Assembly (NCBI RefSeq): GCF_013359815.1
Contig: NZ_JABMCF010000036.1
Span: 248,001 to 312,000 of the forward strand
From: Curtobacterium flaccumfaciens
GTDB lineage: Bacteria > Actinomycetota > Actinomycetes > Actinomycetales > Microbacteriaceae
Direction of reading: 5' to 3'
Length of the DNA stretch: 64,000 nt
This document shows positions 46,747-54,244 of this stretch, piece by piece. A model generated the notes under the pieces. It was given only the letters and a program-made list of their open reading frames with translations. It was not told where the DNA came from and did no database searches. Numbering within the stretch: position 1 is the stretch's first letter; every line of letters starts with the position of its first letter. The position numbers and the translations under genes are program-made.

Positions 46747-47398
46747 TCACCCTCGCGCCGCGCGATTCCTCGGCTGCCGCGCGGGCCCGCGTGACGACGA
46801 CGGCGTCGGCGCGCTCGGCCGATCCGTGGTCGAACGGCGGTTGCGGGTCGTACTCGATCTGCAACTGGATCGCCTCGGCAGCGGGCCGTCCAGCGAGCTC
46901 GGCCGCGAGCCACAGCGCCATGTCGATGCCCGCGCTCACCCCGGCGGCGGTGACGACGGCTCCGTCCCGGGAGATCCGGGCGTCCACCGGCTGCGCGCCG
47001 AAGGCCTCGAGCATCGGCTTCGAGGCCCAGTGGGTGGTCGCGCGTCTGCCGGCGAGCAGCCCCGCGGCGCCGAGCACGAAGGCGCCGGTGCAGACCGAGG
47101 TGATCCACGTCGCGTGCTCGGCCTGGCGCCGCACGAAGGCCACGACGTCCGGGTCGAGCATCGCGTCGAAGGCACCGTCACCACCGGGCACCACGAGCAC
47201 GTCCGCGGGGCCTGCATCCCTGATCGTCACGGTGGGGACGAGCGCCAAGCCGCAGTCGCTCGGCACCGGGTCGAGCGTCGCCGCGACGTACTCGACGCGT
47301 GCGCCGGGCACGCGGCTGAGGACCTGTGCCGGACCGGTCAGGTCGAGCTGGGTCAGGTGCGGGAACAGCAGGAACGCGATCCGGATGTCGTCGGCCAT
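46718..47398 (-). CDS. DJ-1/PfpI (GATase-like) family protein
   Basis: The 226-residue protein has a class I amidotransferase-like fold with the nucleophile elbow in WITSVCTGAFVLGAAGLLAG (Cys followed by TGA) and PGGDGAFDAM at the glutamate position. It resembles isonitrile hydratase/InhA-type DJ-1 members, but the reaction is not assignable. A TATGGT box lies 6 nt before ATG at 47398. The last ten codons are duplicated as non-coding DNA at 46557. Confidence 0.87.
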   Translation of the reverse strand: MADDIRIAFLLFPHLTQLDLTGPAQVLSRVPGARVEYVAATLDPVPSDCGLALVPTVTIRDAGPADVLVVPGGDGAFDAMLDPDVVAFVRRQAEHATWITSVCTGAFVLGAAGLLAGRRATTHWASKPMLEAFGAQPVDARISRDGAVVTAAGVSAGIDMALWLAAELAGRPAAEAIQLQIEYDPQPPFDHGSAERADAVVVTRARAAAEESRGARVTRAAAAVLR

Positions 47399-47469
47399 GT
47401 CGTGACCATAGTCCCGGCGTTCTCGTTCGCGTGCCTGCTCGTGTTCCTGGGCGGGGCTCGACTCGCCTG

Positions 47470-48090
47470 TCAGCTCCAGACGCCGGACGTCCCGCGCCGG
47501 TGGCTGCCCATCAGGTGGGTGTCGACGATACCGAGCGCTTCCATCAGGGCGTACATCGTGGTCGGACCGACGAAGGCGAAGCCGCGCTTCCGCAGCGCCT
47601 TCGACAGGGCGAGGGACTCGTCCGACTTCGTCGGGACCTCGGCGGCGGACCGTGGCTCGGGCGTGGTCGCCGGCCGGAACGACCACACGAAGTCGGCGAG
47701 CCCGCCGTCCTGCCGCAGGGCGATCGTGGCGTTCGCGTTGGTGATCGTCGCGAGGATCTTCGCGCGGTTCCGCACGATCCCGGCGTCGGCCATCAGCCGT
47801 GCGACGTCGTCCTCGCCGAAGGCCGCGACGGTGTCGGCGTCGAAGTCGGCGAAGGCGGCCCGGAACGCCGGTCGTTTGGCGAGGATCGTGCGCCACGACA
47901 GACCGGATTGGAACGCCTCGAGCGAGAGCCGCTCGAACACCCCGCGTTCGTCATGGACGGGCATGCCCCACTCGGTGTCGTAGTAGTCGCGCAGGAGCTC
48001 GTCCGACGACGCCCAGACCGGCCGGGCGAGGCCGTCGTCGCCGGTGACGAGGTCGGGCACGGGCGGGGCGTCGACGGGCTCGGTGCTCAT
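47470..48090 (-). CDS. tag: Tag, DNA-3-methyladenine glycosylase I
   Basis: Base-excision repair enzyme that removes 3-methyladenine. The 206-residue protein matches the family run YYDTEWGMPVHDERGVFERL, then SLEAFQSGLSWRTILAKRPAFRAAF (key run EAFQSGLSW) and the zinc-site C-terminal FAFVGPTTMYALMEALGIVDTH (key TTMY and H). The N-terminal cysteine ligand of the E. coli enzyme is not seen in this 206-residue form, so the zinc snap may be incomplete. The VOC gene lies directly upstream on the same strand. Confidence 0.92.
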   Translation of the reverse strand: MSTEPVDAPPVPDLVTGDDGLARPVWASSDELLRDYYDTEWGMPVHDERGVFERLSLEAFQSGLSWRTILAKRPAFRAAFADFDADTVAAFGEDDVARLMADAGIVRNRAKILATITNANATIALRQDGGLADFVWSFRPATTPEPRSAAEVPTKSDESLALSKALRKRGFAFVGPTTMYALMEALGIVDTHLMGSHRRGTSGVWS

Positions 48091-48127
48091 GCGACCATCC
48101 TGGCGGGCGCCGCCGACAGCCGATCAC

Positions 48128-48544
48128 TCACTCGGCGGGCGGGCCGTCCTGCGTCGCCTGCTCGTCCATCCACACGTACTCCCAGCGGTGTCCGTCCGGA
48201 TCGGTGAAGCTCCGCTGGTACATGAAGCCGAGGTCCATCTCCGGGCGGTCCTCGGTGCCGCCGGCAGCAACCGCGGCGTCGACGACGCGGTGGACGTCCT
48301 CCTTCGACGGGGCGCTGAGCGAGTTGATGACCTCGATCGTGTCGGTGTCGGCGATCGTCTTGTCGGTGAACTCGGCGAACTTCGCCGTCGTCAGGATCAT
48401 CACGGAGATCGTGTCGGACACCACCACGCACGCCGCGGTGTCGTCGCTGAAGGCCGGGTTGATCGAGTACCCGAGTGCCTCGTAGAACGCCTTCGAGCGC
48501 TCGAGGTCCGTGACGGGCAGGTTGATGAAGACCATCGTGTCCAT
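48128..48544 (-). CDS. VOC (glyoxalase/bleomycin resistance fold) family protein
   Basis: A 138-residue VOC protein: VFINLPVTDLERSKAFYEAL starts the first beta-alpha-beta-beta-beta module and FTDPDGHRWEYVWMDE ends the second. Metal-ligand positions are partly present, so it may be an enzyme or a binding protein; the substrate is unknown. AAAGGA lies 7 nt before ATG at 48544. Many actinobacterial relatives are of this small lactoylglutathione-lyase-like type. Confidence 0.88.
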   Translation of the reverse strand: MDTMVFINLPVTDLERSKAFYEALGYSINPAFSDDTAACVVVSDTISVMILTTAKFAEFTDKTIADTDTIEVINSLSAPSKEDVHRVVDAAVAAGGTEDRPEMDLGFMYQRSFTDPDGHRWEYVWMDEQATQDGPPAE

Positions 48545-48638
48545 GGCGGTTCCTTTCGTCACGCTCAACCTGGACCCACCCGGACCAGCGCGCAACCGTT
48601 TCGCGGGGGAACCAACCGGTACACAATATGCTGGCCGG

Positions 48639-49169
48639 ATGCGGGCGTACGTGGACGAGTCAGAACCCGGTGGTGGACGGGACCACACTGCGTACGTCCT
48701 CGCTGCGGTGATCATGCGGATCAACGGCGAGGACGAAGCCCGCGAGGCGGTTCGACGGGCGACCCCTCGGCGGATGCGGAAGCTGCACTGGTACGAGGCA
48801 CTCGGAGAACAGCGACTCTCATGGCTCGACCTCCTGCGGCATGCCGTCGCCATCGTCGTCGTCCGTTACGCCGGTCATCCGGCCCGGACGGAACGCCGTC
48901 GCAGGCGGTGCCTGGAGCGCCTTGCTTGGGAGCTCGATCAGCGAGGAGTCAGTCGCGTGGTCTTCGAGTCGCGCGGGCCGTCACGCGACGCGAGTGATGC
49001 TTCGATGATGGAGTCGCTCCGCGGTCGGGGCCTCGGCGCAGAGTTGCAGTACGAACACGTCCGAGGCGGTGTGGAGCCGCTGTTGTCACTCGCCGACATC
49101 GCCTGCGGGATGCACGTGCACGGCGCCGAGAGCGAGCACGTGCGATTGGAGGTCGTGCGGGCCGAGTGA
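48639..49169 (+). CDS. DUF3800-like protein
   Basis: The 176-residue protein begins MRAYVDESEPGG, matching the YIDES-type acidic N-terminus of DUF3800. It also has the mid-region KLHWYE and the C-terminal acidic LLSLADIACGM. DUF3800 has an RNase H-like fold and is often found in defence or mobile contexts, but here it is solitary. A TATGCT box lies 6 nt before the ATG, so the message is probably leaderless. Codon use includes several TTG and CGA codons, mildly unlike neighbours. Confidence 0.75.
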   Translation: MRAYVDESEPGGGRDHTAYVLAAVIMRINGEDEAREAVRRATPRRMRKLHWYEALGEQRLSWLDLLRHAVAIVVVRYAGHPARTERRRRRCLERLAWELDQRGVSRVVFESRGPSRDASDASMMESLRGRGLGAELQYEHVRGGVEPLLSLADIACGMHVHGAESEHVRLEVVRAE

Positions 49170-49312
49170 CGGTCCGGACAGCGCAAAACCCCGGTCCCGC
49201 GCTGGCTGCAGGATGCTCCGGGGCTCACTTTCGACCGAGCAGCACCCGATCGACATATCAATGCTACCCGCAACGCTCGGCCCCGGTCAAGGCGCCGGCC
49301 GCCGCGGCCGGA

Positions 49313-49352
49313 AACGACGAAGTCGCTGTCGTCCGACAGCGACTTCGTCGTT
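49313..49352. terminator. Bidirectional terminator, about 19-bp stem
   Basis: AACGACGAAGTCGCTGTCG (49313-49331) is the exact reverse complement of 49334-49352. It lies between the convergent DUF3800-like gene and the small membrane protein gene at 49388. Confidence 0.78.
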
Positions 49353-49387
49353 CCGCGTCAGGCCGGGGACGCCCGACCAAAGCAGCC

Positions 49388-49723
49388 TCAGGCCAGCTCG
49401 CGCCCCTCGCCCGCGGCACGCTGGTGCGACTCGGCCTCGGCCTGGCCGATGATGTCCTCGGCGGGCACCGGGTTCAGGCGGTCCCAGAGGAAGAACAGGC
49501 CGCCGCCGACGAGCAGCGAGATCCCGACCCACAGGTTGATGTGGATCCCGCCGGTCTTCTCGGGGTCGGTGTTCCAGTGCACGATCCCGACGATGGTCGT
49601 GATCACGCCGTACAGGACGAACAGGCCGCCGAGGATGCGGCGCAGGTCGAGTCGGCGGGTGGAGCGGACGAGGGCTGCCTTCTGCTCCTCGGTCATCGCG
49701 CCGGGGGTGGTGGTGTCACTCAT
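49388..49723 (-). CDS. Small two-helix membrane protein following a sodium symporter
   Basis: Not recognised by name. The 111-residue product has an N-terminal soluble part and two hydrophobic segments (about 32-50 and 64-81), ending NPVPAEDIIGQAEAESHQ. It lies 22 bp downstream of the solute:sodium symporter on the same strand, so it is probably co-transcribed and may be an accessory subunit. GAAGGAG is 11 nt before ATG at 49723. Confidence 0.75.
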   Translation of the reverse strand: MSDTTTPGAMTEEQKAALVRSTRRLDLRRILGGLFVLYGVITTIVGIVHWNTDPEKTGGIHINLWVGISLLVGGGLFFLWDRLNPVPAEDIIGQAEAESHQRAAGEGRELA

Positions 49724-49745
49724 GAGAAGTGGTCTCCTTCGCGGA

Positions 49746-51416
49746 TCAGAGGAACGGGAGGTACAGGACGACGCACAGGACGAGCGCGACGGTGCCGAGC
49801 AGTGCGGGCGAGCGGTACCAGGCGGTGTCCGTCGCGACCGAGTCGCCGTGCAGGTCGATCTTGCCCACGCCGTAGACGAGTCCCCCGAGCTCCTTCTCGT
49901 CCTTCGGCTTGGTGAGCATCGAGACGACGAAGCCGACGACCAGCACGGTGACGAACGAGATGATCGCGCCGTACAGGGTCTCCGCGGTCGCGGTGGCGAA
50001 CAGGTCCGGGTTGACCAGGTAGGCGATCCAGGTGATCGTCGGGGTCACGATGCCGAGGACGTACCCCCAGAGCGCACCCTGCGTCGTCATGCGCTTCCAC
50101 AGCAGGCCGAGGATGAACACGGCGAACAGCGGTGCGTTGAAGAACGAGAACAGCGTCTGCATGTACGTCATGATGTTCGACGCCTGGGCCGCGATGAACG
50201 CGGTCGCGATGCCGACCACGACGCCGACGACGGTGACCCAGCGGCCGGTCTTCAGGTAGTGCAGGTCGGGCATGTTCGGGCGGATGTAGCGCTGCCAGAT
50301 GTCGTAGGTGAAGACGGTGTTGAACGACGAGACGTTCGCCGCCATGCCAGCCATGAAGGACGCCAGCAGACCGGTCACCGCGATGCCGAGCACACCGGTC
50401 GGCAGGTACATCTGGATGAGCTTCGGGATCGCGTCGTTGTAGGTCAGCGTGCCGTCGGCGAACTGGTTGCCCACGACGGCCGCGGCGATGAGGCCCGGGA
50501 TCACGACGATGGCCGGGATGAAGAGCTTCGGGATCGCGGCGATGAGCGGGGTGCGGCGGGCCGCGGACATGTTCTTCGCCGAGAACGCGCGCTGCACCTC
50601 GGTGAAGTTCGTGGTCCAGTAGCCGAAGCCGAGCACGAAGCCCAGGCCGAGCACGATGGCGAGCCAGTTGGCGCCGATCGGGTTGGTGACGTCACCGAAG
50701 CCGGTGCCGGCCCAGGCCTGCAGGTGCTGCACGCCCTGGGTCTCGGTGATGGCCTTCGACAGGCCGTCCCAGCCGCCGACGCGGTGCAGACCGACGATCG
50801 TCAGCGGGATGAGCCCGGCGATGATCACGAAGAACTGCATGACCTCGTTGTAGATCGCGCTCGAGAGCCCGCCGAGGGTGATGTAGACGAGCACGAAGCC
50901 GGCGGAGACGATGATCGCCAGCCACTCCGGCCAGCCGAGCATGGCCTCGATGACGATGGCCATCGCGTACAGGTTGATGCCCGCGATGAGCACGTTCGAC
51001 ACCGCGAACGCGATCGCGTTCACCAGGTGCGGCGCCTTGCCGAAGCGGCGCAGCATGAACTCCGGCACGGAGCGGACCTTCGAGCCGTAGTAGAACGGCA
51101 TCATCACGAGGCCGAGGAACACCATCGCGGGCACGGCGCCGACGAGGTAGTAGTGCAGGGTGGCCATGCCGATCTGGGCACCGTTGGCCGCCATGCCGAG
51201 GATCTCGGTGGCACCGAGGTTCGCGGACACGAACGCCAGGCCCGTGATCCACGCCGGCATCGAGCGGCCGGACAGGAAGAAGTCCATGCTCGTCCGGACC
51301 TGCTTGCGGGCGGTGAACCCGATCCCGATGACGACCGCGAAGTACACGATGATCATCAGGTAGTCGACCCAGCCCAAGTCGAGCCGGATCCCTTCGTTCG
51401 CTGCAGCGAGAACCAT
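49746..51416 (-). CDS. Solute:sodium symporter (SSS/SGLT family)
   Basis: Sodium-driven sugar or other solute transporter. The 556-residue protein has about 14 hydrophobic segments, an SSS-family N-terminus ending FFLSGRSMPAWITGLAFVSA and the long run GGLSSAIYNEVMQFFVIIAG. The helix GFGYWTTNFTEVQRAFSAKN resembles SGLT-type sugar transporters, so a sugar is the favoured substrate. A GTGA-N4-TCAC palindrome upstream suggests LacI control, in line with sugar induction. ATG at 51416 has GGAG at 8 nt. Confidence 0.92.
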   Translation of the reverse strand: MVLAAANEGIRLDLGWVDYLMIIVYFAVVIGIGFTARKQVRTSMDFFLSGRSMPAWITGLAFVSANLGATEILGMAANGAQIGMATLHYYLVGAVPAMVFLGLVMMPFYYGSKVRSVPEFMLRRFGKAPHLVNAIAFAVSNVLIAGINLYAMAIVIEAMLGWPEWLAIIVSAGFVLVYITLGGLSSAIYNEVMQFFVIIAGLIPLTIVGLHRVGGWDGLSKAITETQGVQHLQAWAGTGFGDVTNPIGANWLAIVLGLGFVLGFGYWTTNFTEVQRAFSAKNMSAARRTPLIAAIPKLFIPAIVVIPGLIAAAVVGNQFADGTLTYNDAIPKLIQMYLPTGVLGIAVTGLLASFMAGMAANVSSFNTVFTYDIWQRYIRPNMPDLHYLKTGRWVTVVGVVVGIATAFIAAQASNIMTYMQTLFSFFNAPLFAVFILGLLWKRMTTQGALWGYVLGIVTPTITWIAYLVNPDLFATATAETLYGAIISFVTVLVVGFVVSMLTKPKDEKELGGLVYGVGKIDLHGDSVATDTAWYRSPALLGTVALVLCVVLYLPFL

Positions 51417-51484
51417 TCACATCTCCACGTCAGTGTGTTGCAGTCGACAACTCTGCCGACCCGGACGGAGACGTTACACCGATT

Positions 51485-51498
51485 TGTGACCGTTCACA
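51485..51498. promoter_or_regulatory. LacI-type operator before the sodium symporter
   Basis: TGTGACCGTTCACA has the same GTGA-N4-TCAC form as the two sites at 33.7 kb. On the minus strand it lies about 10 bp upstream of a TAACGT -10 candidate. Confidence 0.6.
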
Positions 51499-51559
51499 TA
51501 GCCAGCACATGCATCGTCCGAGCCGCGCACCGCTCCCCCCGGTTCGCTACGCTCGGCCC

Positions 51560-52003
51560 ATGACCAACGCGTCGCGCATCCTCGTCCTCAACGGCCCGAA
51601 CCTCGACATCCTCGGGCGCCGCGACCCGGAGCAGTACGGCACCGTGACGCTCGCCGAGATCGAGGCGATCGTGCACACCGAGGCGGCCGTGCACGGGCTC
51701 GAGGCCGACTTCCGCCAGACGAACCGCGAGGGCGAGCTGGTCGAGTGGCTGCACGAGGCCCTCGACGACTTCGCCGCGGTCGTCATCAACCCCGCCGCCT
51801 ACGCGCACACCTCGGTCGCGCTGCACGACGCGGTGGAGGCCCTGTGGGTCCCCGTCGTCGAGGTGCACCTGTCGAACACGTGGAAGCGCGAGCCGTTCCG
51901 CCACGTCGACCACGTCGCCACCGCCGCGACGGCGGTCATCGCCGGCGCGGGCGCCGACGGCTACCGCCTGGCGGTCGCACACGTCGCGTCCCTGCTCGGC
52001 TGA
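51560..52003 (+). CDS. aroQ: AroQ, type II 3-dehydroquinate dehydratase
   Basis: Third step of the shikimate pathway. The 147-residue protein has ILVLNGPNLDILGRRDPEQYG with the catalytic Tyr, the mid-region INPAAYAHTSVALHDAV and EVHLSNTWKREPFRH with the catalytic His. A TACGCT box lies 6 nt before ATG at 51560, so the message is probably leaderless. A family-1 palindrome follows. Confidence 0.96.
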   Translation: MTNASRILVLNGPNLDILGRRDPEQYGTVTLAEIEAIVHTEAAVHGLEADFRQTNREGELVEWLHEALDDFAAVVINPAAYAHTSVALHDAVEALWVPVVEVHLSNTWKREPFRHVDHVATAATAVIAGAGADGYRLAVAHVASLLG

Positions 52004-52018
52004 GCCAACCACCGGAAG

Positions 52019-52050
52019 GGAGGCCCGTGGCGGCGTCGCCACGGGCCTCC
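52019..52050. terminator. Family-1 palindrome after aroQ
   Basis: GGAGGCCCGTGGCG pairs with CGCCACGGGCCTCC around the loop GCGT, starting 15 bp after the aroQ stop. Nearly identical to 17527-17568. Confidence 0.68.
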
Positions 52051-52065
52051 AGTCCGCCTGCTGGT

Positions 52066-52195
52066 CACGCTGGGTCGCGCCCGTTCCTTCCCATGGCACG
52101 CGCGATGCCTGGTGGTTCCGGGCATACCTGGTGAGAACTTTCGACCAGGGAGGCCCGGAACCACCAGGTACGCCCGGAAGTGCAGGGCGCGCGGA
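52066..52195. repeat. Composite palindromic repeat, inverted relative of 20.65-20.79 kb
   Basis: CCTGGTGGTTCCGGGC pairs with GCCCGGAACCACCAGG, and CGCCCGTTCCTTCCCAT plus GGTACGCCCGGAA match the element at 20653-20785 in the opposite orientation. It lies between convergent aroQ and the FMN reductase gene. Confidence 0.65.
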
Positions 52196-52792
52196 TCAGA
52201 ACTCGGCGGGGCGCCGCACGTCGTTCAGGCCGGCGGTGGCGAAGCCGCCGCGGATGAGCGGCACGGCCCGGCGCACGGCCTGGTCGATGCGGAGCTCGAG
52301 ATCGACGCTCGCGATGTCGTAGCCACCCTCGCGCTTGGTGAAGTCGCGCTCGTTGCCGAACACCCCGAGCGGCAGGGTCGTGGACTGGAAGAACCCGAAC
52401 AGCGGGCGCATCTGGTGCTCGACGAGCAGGGCGTGCCGGTCGCTGCCGCCGGTGGCGGTCAGGAGCACCGGGGTGTCGACGAGGTCGTACTGGCCGACCC
52501 AGTCGAAGAAGAGCTTGAAGGCGCCGGAGTAGGCCGCACGGAAGGCCGGGCTGCCCACGACGAGCACGTCCGCGGCCTCCACCGTCTCGAGGGCCCGGCG
52601 GGTGCGGTCGGACATCGTCTCGCGACCCGAGGCCGCTCCGAGGTCGGCGAGCAGGGGGCCGATCTCGATCGTCTCGGTCCGGGCACCGTCGATCTCCTCG
52701 GCCAACCGGGCCACCGTCGCCGCGACCAGGGTCGAGGTCCGCGAGGGGTCCGATGGGCTGCCACTGACGCCGACGACCAGTTCTCCGCTCAT
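52196..52792 (-). CDS. NADPH-dependent FMN reductase family protein
   Basis: Flavodoxin-fold reductase. The 198-residue protein has the FMN phosphate loop VVGVSGSPSDPSRTSTLVA and the isoalloxazine-binding GSPAFRAAYSGAFKLFFDW with GQYDLVDTPVLLTATGG. This is the SsuE/MsuE-like group that supplies reduced FMN to monooxygenases, though no partner is adjacent. ATG at 52792 is used; GTG at 52807 is an in-frame alternative. Confidence 0.9.
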   Translation of the reverse strand: MSGELVVGVSGSPSDPSRTSTLVAATVARLAEEIDGARTETIEIGPLLADLGAASGRETMSDRTRRALETVEAADVLVVGSPAFRAAYSGAFKLFFDWVGQYDLVDTPVLLTATGGSDRHALLVEHQMRPLFGFFQSTTLPLGVFGNERDFTKREGGYDIASVDLELRIDQAVRRAVPLIRGGFATAGLNDVRRPAEF

Positions 52793-52880
52793 GCGGTCGA
52801 TGCTCACACGCTGCCGGGGCGGGCGGCACGTTCGTGACGACATGTGTCGGGTGCCAGTCGGTCGGGGTAGCGTCCGCGCT

Positions 52881-53348
52881 ATGCAGACCTTCCTGCCGTA
52901 CGCCGACTTCCGGGCATCCGCCGAGGTCCTCGATGACCGGCGGCTCGGCAAGCAGCGGGTCGAGACCCTGCAGGTGATGCGCGCGCTGACGCTCCCCGGC
53001 TACGGCTGGCAGCACCACCCGGTGACGGCGATGTGGCGTGGCTACCGTCCGGCGCTGATGGCGTACCAGGAGGCCACGTGCCGCGTCTGGGCCGAGCGCG
53101 GGTACGCCGACACGTGTCTCGAGAAGACCCTGCTCGACCTGGGCCGCGTGCCGGAGGACCTGGCGGCGTACGAGCGCGGCGACGTGCCGGTCCCGCCGTG
53201 GAACGACGACGAGGCCCTGCACGTCTCGCACCGCTCGAAGCTCGTGCAGAAGGCGCCGGAGCACTACCGGGAGCTGTTCCCGGACGTGCCGGACGACCTG
53301 GACTACGTCTGGCCGGGGACGCCCGAACCGGCGACGCACAGCGCCTGA
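52881..53348 (+). CDS. MSMEG_6728 family protein
   Basis: A 155-residue protein matching the actinobacterial MSMEG_6728 family by MQTFLPYADFRASAEVLDDR, RLGKQRVETLQVMRAL and TAMWRGYRPALMAYQ. Function is not established; a distant relation to pyrimidine-dimer glycosylases has been suggested for the wider group, which I cannot test here. A TAGCGT box lies 7 nt before the ATG. A 19-bp tandem repeat begins 2 bp after the stop. Confidence 0.82.
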   Translation: MQTFLPYADFRASAEVLDDRRLGKQRVETLQVMRALTLPGYGWQHHPVTAMWRGYRPALMAYQEATCRVWAERGYADTCLEKTLLDLGRVPEDLAAYERGDVPVPPWNDDEALHVSHRSKLVQKAPEHYRELFPDVPDDLDYVWPGTPEPATHSA

Positions 53349-53350
53349 CC

Positions 53351-53400
53351 GTCAGGCGACCGCCCGGCGGTCAGGCGACTGCCTGGCTGTCAGGCGACCG
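53351..53400. repeat. 19-bp tandem repeat at a convergent gene junction
   Basis: GTCAGGCGACC/T G recurs at 53351, 53370 and 53389, giving 2.6 copies of a 19-bp unit. The third copy includes the stop codon of the gene at 53390 (minus strand), and the other copies carry in-frame or near-frame TGA triplets on that strand. Confidence 0.75.
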
Positions 53401-53680
53401 GGATCCAGCGACCACGCTCGCGCCGGGTGACGACGTCGGAGCGGATCTCGACCACGTCCCGCAGCCCGTCGACTGCGGCGTCGCGGACGGCCGCGGCGGC
53501 ACGGTCGTCCTCGGCCTCGAAGCGCACGACGGCACAGGGGACACCACGGAGCAGCCGGACGTCCTCGGCCTCGACCACGGCGTGTTCGCGCACGAGGGCG
53601 GCCGCGGCGGGCAGGACGGCGTCCGGGGCGGTGCCGGGTGCGAGGGCACCGATCGCCAGGGTCGCACGGTACGAGGGCAT
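53390..53680 (-). CDS. Small protein of unknown function, predicted alpha/beta
   Basis: Not recognised. The 96-residue product starts MPSYRATLAIGALAPGTAPD and has alternating strands and helices (VLPAAAALVREHAVVEAEDV; CAVVRFEAEDDRAAAAV) compatible with a ferredoxin-like fold. There is no signal peptide or membrane segment. The coding potential looks real because the third-position G+C is high and regular. It stands alone, followed by the tandem repeat shared with the MSMEG_6728 gene end. Confidence 0.6.
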   Translation of the reverse strand: MPSYRATLAIGALAPGTAPDAVLPAAAALVREHAVVEAEDVRLLRGVPCAVVRFEAEDDRAAAAVRDAAVDGLRDVVEIRSDVVTRRERGRWIPVA

Positions 53681-53689
53681 GCGACGACG

Positions 53690-53900
53690 CTACCGGGGAA
53701 CCGGATCCCGCCGTGGGCTGCAGGGGAACCGACGCCGCTCAGGGGTGCGGACGTCGACCCACGGCGGGATCGCGGTGTACGGCGGGACACGACGACAGGG
53801 GGAACGTCGCGCCCCGCGCCGGACGTCGATCAGGGGGTCGACATCCGGTCTGGGTCCACCGCGCGGCTCGGTTCAGGGGAACCGCACGGTGGTGGACCTC
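53690..53900. repeat. Hairpin-rich spacer with repeated GGGGAACCG
   Basis: GGGGAACCG occurs three times (starting near 53696, 53723 and 53876). GATCCCGCCGTGGG (53704-53717) is the reverse complement of CCCACGGCGGGATC (53758-53771). Further arms GGTCCACC/GGTGGACC and CGGTTC/GAACCG lie to the right. The only overlapping ORFs look like shadows. Confidence 0.65.
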
Positions 53901-54165
53901 AAGGGTGTTCGGTGTCCTCTCGGTACCGGTCCGTCTCGGTCGGTGCGGGCATCGACCGGTGGGCGGCGGCTGGCCGGACCATCGGGAGCAGGGCACTCCC
54001 GGCGGTCGCGAGCGCTCCGACCACGGCGATGATCCCGAGCGGGGCCGTGCCGAGGTCGTGCTGCGCTGCCAGGGCGAGCGCGACGAGGGTGGCCGGCGCC
54101 GGCAGGAGCTGCACCGCTCGGAAGCGGTCGTCCCGTCGTGTCCGGGTCATCATCGCGTTTGCCAT
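53899..54165 (-). CDS. Small two-helix membrane protein
   Basis: Not recognised. The 88-residue product starts MANAMMTRTRRDDRFRAVQL, then has two hydrophobic segments (about 21-36 and 41-63) and a hydrophilic tail ending TDRYREDTEHP. Basic residues before helix 1 suggest a cytoplasmic N-terminus. ATG at 54165 is preferred to an upstream in-frame start at 54210. No neighbour suggests a role. Confidence 0.55.
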   Translation of the reverse strand: MANAMMTRTRRDDRFRAVQLLPAPATLVALALAAQHDLGTAPLGIIAVVGALATAGSALLPMVRPAAAHRSMPAPTETDRYREDTEHP

Positions 54166-54244
54166 GACGACACTCTGACGCAGATCGGTTGTCCGCAGAA
54201 GGGGGGACACGTACCCAGAGATGGAGTAGAACGTCTAGTACACC

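Noticed and set aside
49170..49260. tRNA- or riboswitch-like folding in CCCCGG...CCGGGG after the DUF3800-like gene
   Set aside because: Only a six-pair stem is visible, with no cloverleaf or conserved aptamer blocks.
51485..51498. CRP/GlxR-type site TGTGA...TCACA
   Set aside because: CRP-type sites have six bases between the halves; here there are four, matching the LacI-type sites at 33.7 kb instead.
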